Positions 42,538-50,849 of a DNA stretch of 64,000 bases are shown in pieces. A model generated the notes under the pieces. The model was not told the DNA's origin and searched no databases. It was given only the letters and a program-made list of their open reading frames with translations. The DNA comes from Algiphilus sp022763315 (GTDB lineage: Bacteria > Pseudomonadota > Gammaproteobacteria > Nevskiales > Nevskiaceae): the NCBI RefSeq assembly GCF_965249985.1, contig NZ_OZ252280.1, one strand, 5' to 3'. Position 1 is the stretch's first letter; each line of letters opens with the position of its first letter. Position numbers and translations under genes: made by a program.

Positions 42538-43068
42538 TTGCTCTACACCATCGACGAAATCGCCCCTCAGCTACCCGAAGGCGATGTGTACATTGCGGAC
42601 AACGCCTCGGTCATCGGTGACGTACGCCTGGGTGCGGGTGCCAGCGTCTGGTTCAACTGCACGCTGCGCGGCGACGCCGATACCCTGCACATTGGCGAAG
42701 ACAGCAATATCCAGGACGGGAGCGTGCTGCACGCAGACCCGGGTTTTCCGTTGCAGGTCGGTCGCGGTGTCACGGTCGGCCATATGGTGATGCTGCATGG
42801 CTGCACCATTGGCGACAATACGCTGATCGGCATTGGTGCCGTCGTGCTCAACGGGGCGCGCATCGGCAAGAACTGCATCATCGGCGCCGGGGCCTTGATC
42901 ACGGAGGGGAAGCAGATTCCGGACAATTCACTCGTGATGGGCGCACCCGGCAAGGTGGTACGCGAGACCACCCAGGCAGACCAGCAGGCGATCCGCGTAT
43001 CGGCGCAGCACTACGTGCAGAACGGTCAGCGCTATCTCGCCGGGCTGCGCAGTCTGGATACCCCCTGA
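42538..43068 (+). CDS. Gamma-class carbonic-anhydrase-like hexapeptide protein
   Basis: 176 residues. The best start is a TTG giving Leu-Tyr-Thr-Ile-Asp at the N-terminus, where relatives begin; a GTG 10 codons earlier is also possible. Left-handed beta-helix repeats of the hexapeptide type occupy about 15-145. The three zinc-ligand His are in Val-Leu-His-Ala-Asp-Pro-Gly and in Val-Gly-His-Met-Val-Met-Leu-His-Gly, the pattern of YrdA/gamma-CA proteins. There is a Met-Gly-Ala-Pro-Gly-Lys-Val motif near the end. Actual carbonic anhydrase activity is unproved for many members. It leads a short plus-strand run with DUF2237 and an LHPP-like gene. Confidence 0.85.
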   Translation: MLYTIDEIAPQLPEGDVYIADNASVIGDVRLGAGASVWFNCTLRGDADTLHIGEDSNIQDGSVLHADPGFPLQVGRGVTVGHMVMLHGCTIGDNTLIGIGAVVLNGARIGKNCIIGAGALITEGKQIPDNSLVMGAPGKVVRETTQADQQAIRVSAQHYVQNGQRYLAGLRSLDTP

Positions 43069-43090
43069 ACCCAACCGCAAGGACACCGCC

Positions 43091-43462
43091 ATGGCGACCT
43101 CCACCGCACGCAATGTGCTCGGCAATCCTCTGACCGCGTGCTGCGAGACACCTAGCACCGGCTTCTTCCGCGACGGTTTCTGCCACACCGCCCCGGCGGA
43201 TGTCGGCATGCACACGGTGTGCGCCATCATGACGGAGGAATTTCTCGCCTATACCCGCGCCCAGGGCAATGACCTGTCAACCCCCCGGCCCGAGTTCGGT
43301 TTCAAGGGACTGCAAGCCGGGGACCGCTGGTGCCTGTGCGCCGCGCGCTGGGCAGAAGCCGCCGAGCACGGAGTGGCGCCACCGGTACTGCTATCCGCCT
43401 GCCACGAGGCGACCCTGAACGTGGTCGAACTCGCCGTGCTGTCGCGGTATGCGCTGCAATAG
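43091..43462 (+). CDS. DUF2237 protein
   Basis: 123 residues. It opens Ala-Arg-Asn-Val-Leu-Gly, then the DUF2237 conserved line Cys-Cys-Glu-Thr-Pro-Ser-Thr-Gly-Phe-Phe-Arg-Asp-Gly, Val-Cys-Ala-Ile-Met-Thr-Glu-Glu-Phe-Leu, Phe-Lys-Gly-Leu-Gln-Ala-Gly-Asp-Arg-Trp-Cys-Leu-Cys and Cys-His-Glu-Ala-Thr-Leu. The several conserved Cys/His suggest metal or thiol chemistry; function unknown. It starts 22 bases after the carbonic-anhydrase-like gene. Confidence 0.85.
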   Translation: MATSTARNVLGNPLTACCETPSTGFFRDGFCHTAPADVGMHTVCAIMTEEFLAYTRAQGNDLSTPRPEFGFKGLQAGDRWCLCAARWAEAAEHGVAPPVLLSACHEATLNVVELAVLSRYALQ

Positions 43463-43497
43463 GCGTAGACGGCACGAATCCTGCTTGATTTCCCGGC

Positions 43498-44286
43498 ATG
43501 AACGAGCATCTCCAGCGCCACGGCGTCTTGCTGGATATCGATGGCGTGCTGCACGTGGGAAACGAAGCGGTCGACGGAGCGACCGAGGTGTTGCAGTGGC
43601 TGCGTGCGCGGGAGGTCCCGCACCGTTTCATCACCAACACCAGCACACGCACGGCGGAGGCGCTGGCCGAGCAGTTGGGCGGCATGGGGCTGGACGTCAC
43701 TGCGGATCAGATTTTCAGCGCGGTGACCGCGACCCAGCGCTATCTACAGGACCGCGGGCATCAACGTCCGCTACTGATCGTCAATGACACGGTACGTGCC
43801 GCCTTCTCGAAGGCCGATAGCGACCCCGAAGATCCCGACTGCGTCGTGATCGGCGACATCGGCCCCCGCTGGAACCACGCCCTGCTCGACCGCCTTTTCC
43901 GAGCACTGATGCAAGGCGCGGAACTCATCGCCATGCATCGGAACCGCTATTGGCAGCGTGCTGAGGGTCTTTGCCTCGACATTGGTTGCTATGTCGCCGG
44001 GCTCGAATACGCCGCACAGGTCGAAGCCACCGTGGTCGGCAAGCCCAACGCGGCCTTCTTCCAACTGGCGGCAGCAGATATGGCACTCGACCCCGCGCAG
44101 TGCCTCATGGTCGGCGACGACATCGACAGCGATGTAGCCGGTGCGCAAGCAGCAGGCATACGGGGGCTGCTGGTACAGACCGGCAAGTATCGCGATACCG
44201 CTCTGCAGCGCGCCGCGGCCACGCCCGATGCGGTGCTGCCCTCCATTGCCGCCCTACCCGACTGGCTGCAGGCCGAAGGCGGCTAG
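43498..44286 (+). CDS. HAD-family phosphatase, LHPP/NagD-like (TIGR01458 group)
   Basis: 262 residues. Motif I Leu-Leu-Asp-Ile-Asp-Gly-Val-Leu-His holds the nucleophile Asp. Motif II is Ile-Thr-Asn-Thr-Ser-Thr-Arg. The late motifs are Val-Gly-Lys-Pro-Asn and Met-Val-Gly-Asp-Asp-Ile-Asp-Ser-Asp-Val. This matches the human LHPP-like group (phospholysine/phosphohistidine inorganic pyrophosphate phosphatase). The physiological phosphate ester in bacteria is unknown. The stop overlaps the converging diguanylate cyclase stop at CTAG. Confidence 0.87.
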   Translation: MNEHLQRHGVLLDIDGVLHVGNEAVDGATEVLQWLRAREVPHRFITNTSTRTAEALAEQLGGMGLDVTADQIFSAVTATQRYLQDRGHQRPLLIVNDTVRAAFSKADSDPEDPDCVVIGDIGPRWNHALLDRLFRALMQGAELIAMHRNRYWQRAEGLCLDIGCYVAGLEYAAQVEATVVGKPNAAFFQLAAADMALDPAQCLMVGDDIDSDVAGAQAAGIRGLLVQTGKYRDTALQRAAATPDAVLPSIAALPDWLQAEGG

Positions 44287-45251
44287 CGGCGCAGACGCAC
44301 GATGTCTTCCAGATCCTTCCAGACGATGATCTGATTGCGGCCCTCCCGCTTGGCGCGATACAGCGCCGCATCAGCCTGGCGCAGGAGCGTGGCGAGGTTC
44401 GTGCTGCGATCGCGCAGCTCGGCCACGCCGCCACTGACCGTGAAGCCAAAGATGCGGCCGTCATCGGCGGACACCCGCAAGGCACTGACCACCTGCCGGG
44501 TACGCTGCAGCATCTCGGCCGCCGCAGTGGCGCTGGCGCGCGGCAACAGCAAGGCAAACTCCTCACCGCCAACGCGTCCCATCAGGTCAATGGCGCGGAC
44601 ATCACCCTCCACCGCAGCGGTGAAGGCCTTGAGGGCGCTGTCACCGGCCGCATGGCCATAGGTGTCGTTGACATGCTTGAAGTGATCGATATCGAGCAGC
44701 GCAATACTGAGCGGCTCTGAAAAGCGCTTGGCGCGGTCGATCTCCTTGTTGGCCACTTCGGTGAAGTGGCCCCGGTTGACGACGCCGGTAAGAGGATCCC
44801 GCGTTGCCTGTCGATAGAGCGCGTCCTCGCGCTCCTTGCGCTCTGTGATGTCCTCAAAGACCTCGACGAAAGCCAGGATCGCACCGTCATCTTTACGCCG
44901 CGCCAGCTCCATCGAGACATCGGCCAGAAAGGACCCGCCATCCGCCCGCGTCCGCCATTGCTCCTCGCGCACCCGCTGGTGCGCCCGGCAGAAATTCAGT
45001 ACCTGCGCCGGCTGGCGTTTGGCCACGGCCTCACGGCCAAACAACTGCGCAAAGGGCCTGCCCAACACGTCCCGTGCCGTGAAGCCGGTAAGCCGTTGCG
45101 CACCGGGATTCCAGCTGCGGATATGGCCCTCCTGGTCGAGGTGATAGACCCCGAAGGAGGTGATGTAGGCAGCCACTTCGATGCGCTCCTGCACACTGAG
45201 GCGACCAAGGCTTCCGCGACGGAGATCGGAAGGGCTCAGCTTGTCATGCAT
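44283..45251 (-). CDS. PAS-GGDEF diguanylate cyclase
   Basis: 322 residues with no membrane segment. A PAS domain at about 25-145 (Gly-Val-Tyr-His-Leu-Asp, Trp-Asn-Pro-Gly-Ala-Gln-Arg-Leu-Thr-Gly, PAC ending Asp-Ile-Thr-Glu-Arg-Lys) is followed by a GGDEF domain. The active-site motif is Gly-Gly-Glu-Glu-Phe. An inhibitory I-site, Arg-Ala-Ile-Asp, lies five residues before it. Asp-Pro-Leu-Thr-Gly and Asp-Ile-Asp-His-Phe-Lys are intact. It should make c-di-GMP, with sensory input through PAS and product feedback. Confidence 0.92.
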   Translation of the reverse strand: MHDKLSPSDLRRGSLGRLSVQERIEVAAYITSFGVYHLDQEGHIRSWNPGAQRLTGFTARDVLGRPFAQLFGREAVAKRQPAQVLNFCRAHQRVREEQWRTRADGGSFLADVSMELARRKDDGAILAFVEVFEDITERKEREDALYRQATRDPLTGVVNRGHFTEVANKEIDRAKRFSEPLSIALLDIDHFKHVNDTYGHAAGDSALKAFTAAVEGDVRAIDLMGRVGGEEFALLLPRASATAAAEMLQRTRQVVSALRVSADDGRIFGFTVSGGVAELRDRSTNLATLLRQADAALYRAKREGRNQIIVWKDLEDIVRLRR

Positions 45252-45313
45252 GGCGTTCCGTGCCAGAGGACCCGAGCGTACCGATGATACCCCGGCACAG
45301 TAAGTGACCGGCC

Positions 45314-45958
45314 CTATAGCGCGCCGGCATCGCGGAGCAGCTGATGCAATGCCTCAGCAAGGCGGGCATAGCCCCGGGCATTGGGGTGGATCGCGTCGGC
45401 TTTGAGCGCGCCATCGGCCAGAATCTCCGCCAAGCTTGTCTCCAGCACCGGCACCTTCAGCGAAGCGCCGAGGCCGCCATAGGCCGGGTGCGGCGTGATC
45501 GACCACGCCTGCAACTTCGGCACCGCAATCAGCACCACCTCCGCACCGTGTTCGCGGATCATCGCGATCATTGCCGCCAGGTTGTCGCGCATCACCTCCG
45601 CGCTCTGCCGACGCAGCATGTCGTTGCCGCCCAGACAGAGCAGCACGAGATCGGGCTGGCTACGTTGCAACCACTCCGGCAGACGCTGCCGACCCTCGCT
45701 ACTGGTTTCACCCGGCACCCCGGCATTCACCACCCGGCGACCGATGCGCTCGGCAAGCTGCGCCGGATAGGCGGCACTGCGCGCCGCACCGGTGCCATAG
45801 GTGAGACTGTCGCCGAAGGCCAGGACGACCGCGTCCGGGGCCAGGCGCGTCAGGGGCGGCCCCTCATAGTCGGGGCCCCCGCCACCGCAGGCGCTCAGCA
45901 GCAGAACGAGGAACCCGGTGACCAGGGCCGAGATCGAGAATCGCGCGATAGACTGCAT
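45314..45958 (-). CDS. SGNH-family esterase lipoprotein (arylesterase/TesA-like)
   Basis: 214 residues from the ATG that gives Met-Gln-Ser-Ile-Ala-Arg-Phe. The longer frame overlaps the divergent thioesterase gene and lacks support. Lipobox Leu-Leu-Ser-Ala-Cys near 20. Active-site blocks: Gly-Asp-Ser-Leu-Thr (Ser), Gly-Val-Pro-Gly-Glu, Gly-Gly-Asn-Asp, and Asp-Ala-Ile-His-Pro (Asp/His). It hydrolyses acyl or aryl esters in the envelope. It is divergent from the 4-hydroxybenzoyl-CoA-type thioesterase. Confidence 0.9.
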   Translation of the reverse strand: MQSIARFSISALVTGFLVLLLSACGGGGPDYEGPPLTRLAPDAVVLAFGDSLTYGTGAARSAAYPAQLAERIGRRVVNAGVPGETSSEGRQRLPEWLQRSQPDLVLLCLGGNDMLRRQSAEVMRDNLAAMIAMIREHGAEVVLIAVPKLQAWSITPHPAYGGLGASLKVPVLETSLAEILADGALKADAIHPNARGYARLAEALHQLLRDAGAL

Positions 45959-46012
45959 GGATGCATCTTCGCCGATTGATGCAGGTCCAGCCATCTCCGA
46001 TGAACAAAGCCC

Positions 46013-46486
46013 ATGTCCGAAACCTCCGCCTTCCGCTGTCTGCTGCGCGTGCGCTACGCCGAAGTGGACGCCCAGAACGTCGTGTTCAACGCCCGCTACG
46101 CCGACTACGTCGATGTCGCGGTTACCGAATTCGTCCGTGCACTGGGTTTTGCTGAGGATTTCGTCGAAGGGCGACTCGACTACCAACTGGTCAAGCAGAG
46201 CATCACCTGGCAGGCGCCCGCCGCTTTCGATGCGGTGCTCGCGCTCGGTGTCAGCGTGGACCATGTGGGCACCACCTCGTTCCGACTGCGCACCGATATC
46301 ACCCGCTTACCGGATGGCCAAGCACTGGCGGAGGTGGAGACGGTCTACGTCATCGTTGACCACCACACCCTGACCAAGCAAGCCATTCCGCCCGCCTTCC
46401 GCAGCGCGCTTGATCAGGCCGCGCGCAGTCTGGAGGTCGATCTGGCCGGCTGGCGCCATGGCGTGCAGCCACAGCCTCCGGACTAG
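46013..46486 (+). CDS. 4HBT-type acyl-CoA thioesterase
   Basis: 157 residues, single hot-dog domain. The N-terminal strand-turn Arg-Tyr-Ala-Glu-Val-Asp-Ala-Gln-Asn-Val-Val-Phe-Asn contains the Asp expected for 4-hydroxybenzoyl-CoA/YbgC-type enzymes. The Ala-Arg-Tyr-Ala-Asp-Tyr helix follows. It hydrolyses an acyl-CoA of unknown chain. Its stop shares the CTAG with the converging methyltransferase stop. Confidence 0.87.
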   Translation: MSETSAFRCLLRVRYAEVDAQNVVFNARYADYVDVAVTEFVRALGFAEDFVEGRLDYQLVKQSITWQAPAAFDAVLALGVSVDHVGTTSFRLRTDITRLPDGQALAEVETVYVIVDHHTLTKQAIPPAFRSALDQAARSLEVDLAGWRHGVQPQPPD

Positions 46487-47079
46487 TGCGCGCAACGCAA
46501 ACCGCGGCAGTGATAGACCCCCGCGGGGGGCAGATTGCGCCATGCGGGGGCAAAGCGGACTTCCTCGAAGAAGCGTCGGTAGAAGCGCAGATAAACCCAC
46601 GGCATCACGGTCAACTGAGACACCCAAGGCCGGCCCGGCAGACTGGCGATGGCCTGGTAGATCGCGGCGCGCTGCGCCGGCGGCAGGCTCGGTGTCGGCA
46701 ATCCATTGAGCACCACGTCGACCTGCGTCACACCACGCGCCGCCAGAATGGCCTGCAGCGACATCGCGGAGGCACACACCGCCTCGGCGCGCGGCACCGT
46801 CTGCTCCAGCATGCGCGCGAAATCGGGATCGCATTCGATGGCGATCAGCCGGCTGTCGGGATGCATGCGCGCAGCGGCGGCGCGGGTGACCGCTCCGGTG
46901 CCGGCACCGAGCTCTACGATGGTCTGAGGATGCCCCGAAGACACGCGGCTGACACTGGCAGCGGACAGCGCCTGCCCCGAGGGGGTCAGTGCTGCCACGC
47001 TGCGCCCGTGGCGCAGCCACTTGCGAAAATGCAGCAGGGCTTCGCCGCGCGGGGCGAACGGCGGTGGATTCTGCGTCAC
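46483..47079 (-). CDS. Class I methyltransferase, phospholipid N-methyltransferase-like
   Basis: 198 residues. SAM motif I is Ile-Val-Glu-Leu-Gly-Ala-Gly-Thr-Gly-Ala-Val-Thr near 54. Ala-Ile-Glu-Cys-Asp-Pro-Asp-Phe follows, then Val-Leu-Asn-Gly-Leu-Pro (like the Asn/Ser-Gly-Leu-Pro of PmtA and KsgA-like enzymes). The order and length match the rhizobial PmtA-like phospholipid methyltransferase group rather than KsgA (no rRNA-binding end). Inferred substrate: phosphatidylethanolamine. It follows the reductase gene by 66 bases in the same direction. Confidence 0.78.
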   Translation of the reverse strand: MTQNPPPFAPRGEALLHFRKWLRHGRSVAALTPSGQALSAASVSRVSSGHPQTIVELGAGTGAVTRAAAARMHPDSRLIAIECDPDFARMLEQTVPRAEAVCASAMSLQAILAARGVTQVDVVLNGLPTPSLPPAQRAAIYQAIASLPGRPWVSQLTVMPWVYLRFYRRFFEEVRFAPAWRNLPPAGVYHCRGLRCAH

Positions 47080-47145
47080 GTCGCAACCTCTCTGTGAAAC
47101 GAGGATTGCGATGCTGTCACACCGCCATGACAGTCCGGTTGCGTA

Positions 47146-48216
47146 TCAGGCCGCCTTGCGGCTGCGAATCTGCCCGTCGTCGATGATCTGCTGAAAGTGC
47201 TCGACCAGGGTCTCTTCCGGCGTGCGGTACACGACCCCGAGCTGGCGGCTGCGGCTGTTGTCGAAACGGATGTCATAGCCCGCGTTACGACTGATGAAAC
47301 GACGCGTCACCGGCCCTTTCATCGGCCCGAAGAGCCAGACCAGGGGCTTGGGCAGTTCGCGCTTGGGGAAGCGGTAGCCGTCCCGGAAGCGGCTCTTCAG
47401 CGTGGTGGCCATCTGCAACATGGTGCGCGACGCCGAACACAGGATGTAGCGCCCCTCCGCCTCCGGTGTGAAAGCAGCCAGCAGATGCGCCCGCGCCACT
47501 TCGCGCACGTCGACGATGCCCATGCTGAGACGCGGTACACCATCGTGCAGGCGCCCGTCTGCGAGCTGGCGCAGCAGGTCGATGCTCGCCGACTGACTGG
47601 CGTTGGTCAGGGACGGACCCAGCACCATTGCCGGGTTGATGGTGACCATGTCCCAGCGCGATTGGGCCTTGCAGATCTCCCAGGCCACGCGCTCAGCCGC
47701 CACCTTGGAGTACTGATACGGGTTGTGGTCCACGCTGCTCGTCGTGTTCCAGTCCGCTTCGGTGAAGACGCCGTTCTCGGTGTTGCGGATATCCGCACTG
47801 TCGCCGTAGATGCCCGCCACACTGCTGGTCAGCACGACCCGCTGCACATCCGCGCAGCGATTGACCGCCTCCAACACATTGCGCGTACCGTCCACCGCGG
47901 GCCGAACCAGGGCGGCTTCGGCGTCGTCATAGCCCGACAGCACGAAGGGCGACGCCGTATGCATCACCACCTGGCAACCTTGCACCGCTTCGTCGAAGCT
48001 CCCGGGCTGGTTCAGATCCGCCGCGAAGAGCTTGAGCGTACCGGGTTGCGCCTCGGCGATGGCCTGCAGATGGCCGACGCTGCTCTGCTTGGAGGGGTCG
48101 CGTACCGTGGCGTGCACGGTATGGCCCGCTTCCAGCAGATAGCGGACGATCCAGCCTGCGATATAGCCTGACGCGCCGGTGACACAGACCGGCGCCTTTG
48201 CATCGATAGTGGTCAT
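47146..48216 (-). CDS. NAD(P)-dependent epimerase/reductase (extended SDR, DFR/CCR-like)
   Basis: 356 residues from the ATG overlapping the upstream flavoenzyme stop (ATGA). The longer frame duplicates that gene out of register. Nucleotide motif Thr-Gly-Ala-Ser-Gly-Tyr-Ile-Ala-Gly near 13. Thr-Val-Arg-Asp-Pro-Ser-Lys is typical of dihydroflavonol/cinnamoyl reductase-like NADPH enzymes. Catalytic Ser (Ser-Ser-Val) and Tyr-Gln-Tyr-Ser-Lys are present. The tight coupling to the alkyl-DHAP-synthase-like gene suggests it reduces or epimerises that enzyme's product; an alkyl-dihydroxyacetone-phosphate reductase role is an inference. Confidence 0.88.
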   Translation of the reverse strand: MTTIDAKAPVCVTGASGYIAGWIVRYLLEAGHTVHATVRDPSKQSSVGHLQAIAEAQPGTLKLFAADLNQPGSFDEAVQGCQVVMHTASPFVLSGYDDAEAALVRPAVDGTRNVLEAVNRCADVQRVVLTSSVAGIYGDSADIRNTENGVFTEADWNTTSSVDHNPYQYSKVAAERVAWEICKAQSRWDMVTINPAMVLGPSLTNASQSASIDLLRQLADGRLHDGVPRLSMGIVDVREVARAHLLAAFTPEAEGRYILCSASRTMLQMATTLKSRFRDGYRFPKRELPKPLVWLFGPMKGPVTRRFISRNAGYDIRFDNSRSRQLGVVYRTPEETLVEHFQQIIDDGQIRSRKAA

Positions 48217-49841
48217 GCACTGCTCCCTGTAGGTGCCGGCATGGTAGCGCGCATGGGCTCCGGCAGCAGACCGGGGTTCATGCGGCCCTCGGGATCCAAC
48301 CGCGACCGCGCCCCGTGCAGGGCGTCGATGAAGGCCTCCGGCAATTCGTCCCGGGCGTAGCCGCGGTGCATGCGGCCCATCGCGTGATGGTGCGATGCGG
48401 TCCCGCCGAAGGCGGTCACCGCCTCGGCGGCTGCATCGCGGATCGCCTGCCATTGGGTGGCCAGCGCGTCACGGCGTCCGGGGGCAAAGAATCCGAAGTA
48501 GAGGCAGCAGCCGTCACTGTAGGCATGCGTGACGCGGCAGGTGACGGCGCCGCCGCCACATTCCCGCTGCAGCGCATCGAGCACGCGCTGCCGGATGCCG
48601 TGATAGGCCTCCGGTAACTGCGACCACAGCACGGCGGTCTCGAAGGTGTCGACCACACCGGCATGATCAAGCATGGCATCGCGCAGATAGGGTTGCCGGA
48701 AGAAGGTGTTCTTCCAGTCCCCGGTGCCGTCGCTGTCGCCGCCCTGCTGCACGCGTCCACCGTGCTCGGCCGCGATGTCCTGGGCCGCTTGAAGCAAGCC
48801 ATCCACCGGTGCGCCGGCGGATTCAAAGGCCAGCACCATCAAGGCACCCTTGGCCGAGCGACCCGCCATCAGGCGCGAGATCATGTGCTCGTAGGGGTCC
48901 AGAATCCGCAGCTGCGTGGGACAGATGCCCGACTGCAGCAGCATGCGCGCTGCTTCCAGCGCCGACGGAAAGTCATCGAAGGCGACACCACAGCCCACCC
49001 GATGCTGCGGCTCGCGCACGCAACGCAGCCACACCGAGGTGATCACGCCCAGCGCGCCTTCCGAACCGCACCAGAGCCGGTTCGGGTCGACGCCGACGCT
49101 ACCGGCGGGCAGGCGCTGGGTTTCTGCAATGCGCCCGTCGGGCAGCACCACGCGCAGCGCCTGCACCCGGTCTTCGATCTTGGGGTGCTGGGTCGAAAAA
49201 TGCCCGGCGCCCCGGGTGGCCACCCAGCCCCCCAACGAGGAATGAAAGTAGGACTGCGGAAAATGTCGGACTGCCAGCCCCTGTGCCTTGACGGCCGATT
49301 CCAGCGCCGGGCCGAGGATGCCGGCGCCGGCGTGCACGGTCGCTGCGCGCTGGTCGATGTCGTGTATCTGGTCCATGGCCTGCAGGGACAGGGTGACGAC
49401 GCCGTCGAAGGCGCCCATGCCCTCGGCATTGACCCCGCCCACCACGCTGGAGCCGCCGCCGAAGGGAATCACTGCGGCCTTGCTGCGTGCGCACCAGTCG
49501 AGAATGTCCAGCAGCGCCTGCTCGCTGTCCGGCGTGGCGACCACATCGGGCGCCTCTGTCAATGCGGTCCGGCGCAGCGCCACCAGATCCGGATAGCTGC
49601 GCCCGCGCGCGTGCAGTACGCGGGCGTCGTGATCATCACTCAGCACGTGGGCCAAGGATTCGGGGATAGCCAGTCGTGACGGTGGCAGGGTGATGTCTGC
49701 CGCGGTGGGAGCGGCCACCGCCTCGGGTAGCTGCCCGCCAAAGAGCGCGCCCGCCATCGGAATCAGCGCCTTGCGTTCCGCCGGGCTCATCGCGTCTTCG
49801 ATGAAACCCCAGCCGGTCGGATTTCTGGTTTTGTTGTGCAC
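48213..49841 (-). CDS. Alkyldihydroxyacetonephosphate-synthase-like FAD enzyme
   Basis: 542 residues. A VAO/PCMH FAD-binding domain (about 90-275) with Pro-Phe-Gly-Gly-Gly-Ser-Ser-Val-Val-Gly-Gly is followed by the ADPS-type substrate domain. The conserved His triad is in Ser-His-His-His-Ala-Met-Gly-Arg-Met near 487. The preceding His-Ala-Tyr-Ser-Asp-Gly-Cys-Cys-Leu-Tyr-Phe-Gly and the following Leu-Asp-Pro-Glu-Gly-Arg-Met-Asn-Pro-Gly agree with animal and Myxococcus ADPS. Gln-Leu-Arg-Ile-Leu-Asp-Pro matches the conserved Arg. ADPS swaps acyl-DHAP's acyl group for a fatty alcohol, creating the ether bond. Other flavoenzymes share this fold, so the reaction is not proven. It overlaps the reductase gene by four bases. 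Confidence 0.88.
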   Translation of the reverse strand: MHNKTRNPTGWGFIEDAMSPAERKALIPMAGALFGGQLPEAVAAPTAADITLPPSRLAIPESLAHVLSDDHDARVLHARGRSYPDLVALRRTALTEAPDVVATPDSEQALLDILDWCARSKAAVIPFGGGSSVVGGVNAEGMGAFDGVVTLSLQAMDQIHDIDQRAATVHAGAGILGPALESAVKAQGLAVRHFPQSYFHSSLGGWVATRGAGHFSTQHPKIEDRVQALRVVLPDGRIAETQRLPAGSVGVDPNRLWCGSEGALGVITSVWLRCVREPQHRVGCGVAFDDFPSALEAARMLLQSGICPTQLRILDPYEHMISRLMAGRSAKGALMVLAFESAGAPVDGLLQAAQDIAAEHGGRVQQGGDSDGTGDWKNTFFRQPYLRDAMLDHAGVVDTFETAVLWSQLPEAYHGIRQRVLDALQRECGGGAVTCRVTHAYSDGCCLYFGFFAPGRRDALATQWQAIRDAAAEAVTAFGGTASHHHAMGRMHRGYARDELPEAFIDALHGARSRLDPEGRMNPGLLPEPMRATMPAPTGSSA

Positions 49842-49880
49842 GCAGCCTCCTCTTGCGTGGTCCCGCGATCGCTGTGACGA

Positions 49881-50795
49881 CTACGGCGTGGTGGTCGGCT
49901 GCCCCTTGACGACGGTCTCGGGACGCTCGTACTCCGGCGGCGCCCACAGATGCTTGAGCCGCTGCCAGAGTGGACCTGGCCGCAAGACATCCCGCCACAT
50001 GTCCAGAAACTCATGGAAGTTGAGCGTCAGGATGTTGTGGCTGTGAATCTGCTTCGGAATGCCATAGACCACGGCCTCCTCCTCCGGCTCGAAGGTGCCG
50101 AACCAGCGGTCGAAGCAGATCAGCACGCCGCCATAGTTCTTGTCGATGTACTGCGGATTCTTGCCGTGATGCACCCGGTGGTGGCTGGGGGTGTTGAACC
50201 AGTATTCGATGAAAGGGTGCAGCTTGCCTACCGATTCGGTGTGCACGAAGTACTGGTACGTGAGATTGACGCCGTAGAGGAAGAAGACCGCCGCCGGGTG
50301 CACGCCGAGCAGGACCAGGGGCATGAAGAACAACCACCAGCCCGTGATCGAATACAGCAGGCTCTGGCGCATGGCGGTGGTCATGTTCATGCGCTCGCTG
50401 GAGTGGTGCACCACGTGCGCGCTCCAGAACCAGCGGATGCGGTGACTGCCGCGATGGAACCAGTAGTAGCAGAACTCGACACCGAAGAAGATCGGCAGGA
50501 TGGTCCAGGCATTGACCGGAATGTCGAACAACCGGAACTGATAGATCCAGATCACCGCCGCGCCGGTGACCAGCAGGTGGGCGATGGTCTCGAAGATCTG
50601 ATAGCTGCCACCCAGGCCGAGGTTGGTCAGGATGTCGCGCCATTCAAAGCCCTGGGTGCGCTGCCGCCGGCGCATGATCACGAACTCGATCGCGAAGGCA
50701 AGCAGGAACAGCGGCACCATCGCACTCAAAAGCACCTGCTTCCAGTCCACGTGCGGCCCCAGCAGGGCGTGCACTTCGGCCACCAACGTCTCCAT
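49881..50795 (-). CDS. Sterol-desaturase-superfamily hydroxylase, alkylglycerol-monooxygenase (AGMO)-like
   Basis: 304 residues from the ATG with AAGGAGAGCGGAG just before it. There are four to five membrane helices. Di-iron His clusters: Trp-Phe-His-Arg-Gly-Ser-His (near 129-134), His-Val-Val-His-His-Ser-Ser-Glu (near 143) and His-His-Arg-Val-His-His-Gly-Lys-Asn (near 217). The surrounding text, Asn-Thr-Pro-Ser-His-His, Ile-Asp-Lys-Asn-Tyr-Gly-Gly-Val-Leu-Ile, Phe-Gly-Thr-Phe-Glu-Pro-Glu-Glu-Glu and Val-Val-Tyr-Gly-Ile, closely follows vertebrate AGMO/TMEM195, the enzyme that oxidatively cleaves glyceryl ethers, more than it does sterol C5 desaturase. It lies 39 bases before the ADPS-like gene, same strand. 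Confidence 0.87.
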   Translation of the reverse strand: METLVAEVHALLGPHVDWKQVLLSAMVPLFLLAFAIEFVIMRRRQRTQGFEWRDILTNLGLGGSYQIFETIAHLLVTGAAVIWIYQFRLFDIPVNAWTILPIFFGVEFCYYWFHRGSHRIRWFWSAHVVHHSSERMNMTTAMRQSLLYSITGWWLFFMPLVLLGVHPAAVFFLYGVNLTYQYFVHTESVGKLHPFIEYWFNTPSHHRVHHGKNPQYIDKNYGGVLICFDRWFGTFEPEEEAVVYGIPKQIHSHNILTLNFHEFLDMWRDVLRPGPLWQRLKHLWAPPEYERPETVVKGQPTTTP

Positions 50796-50849
50796 CTCCG
50801 CTCTCCTTCTTGGTACGCCGTCATGGTGCGCGCGCTGTTGCACGCTGGA

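Noticed and set aside
49881..50795. Calling this gene a sterol C5 desaturase
   Set aside because: The His-box surroundings match alkylglycerol monooxygenase more closely and no sterol genes are nearby.
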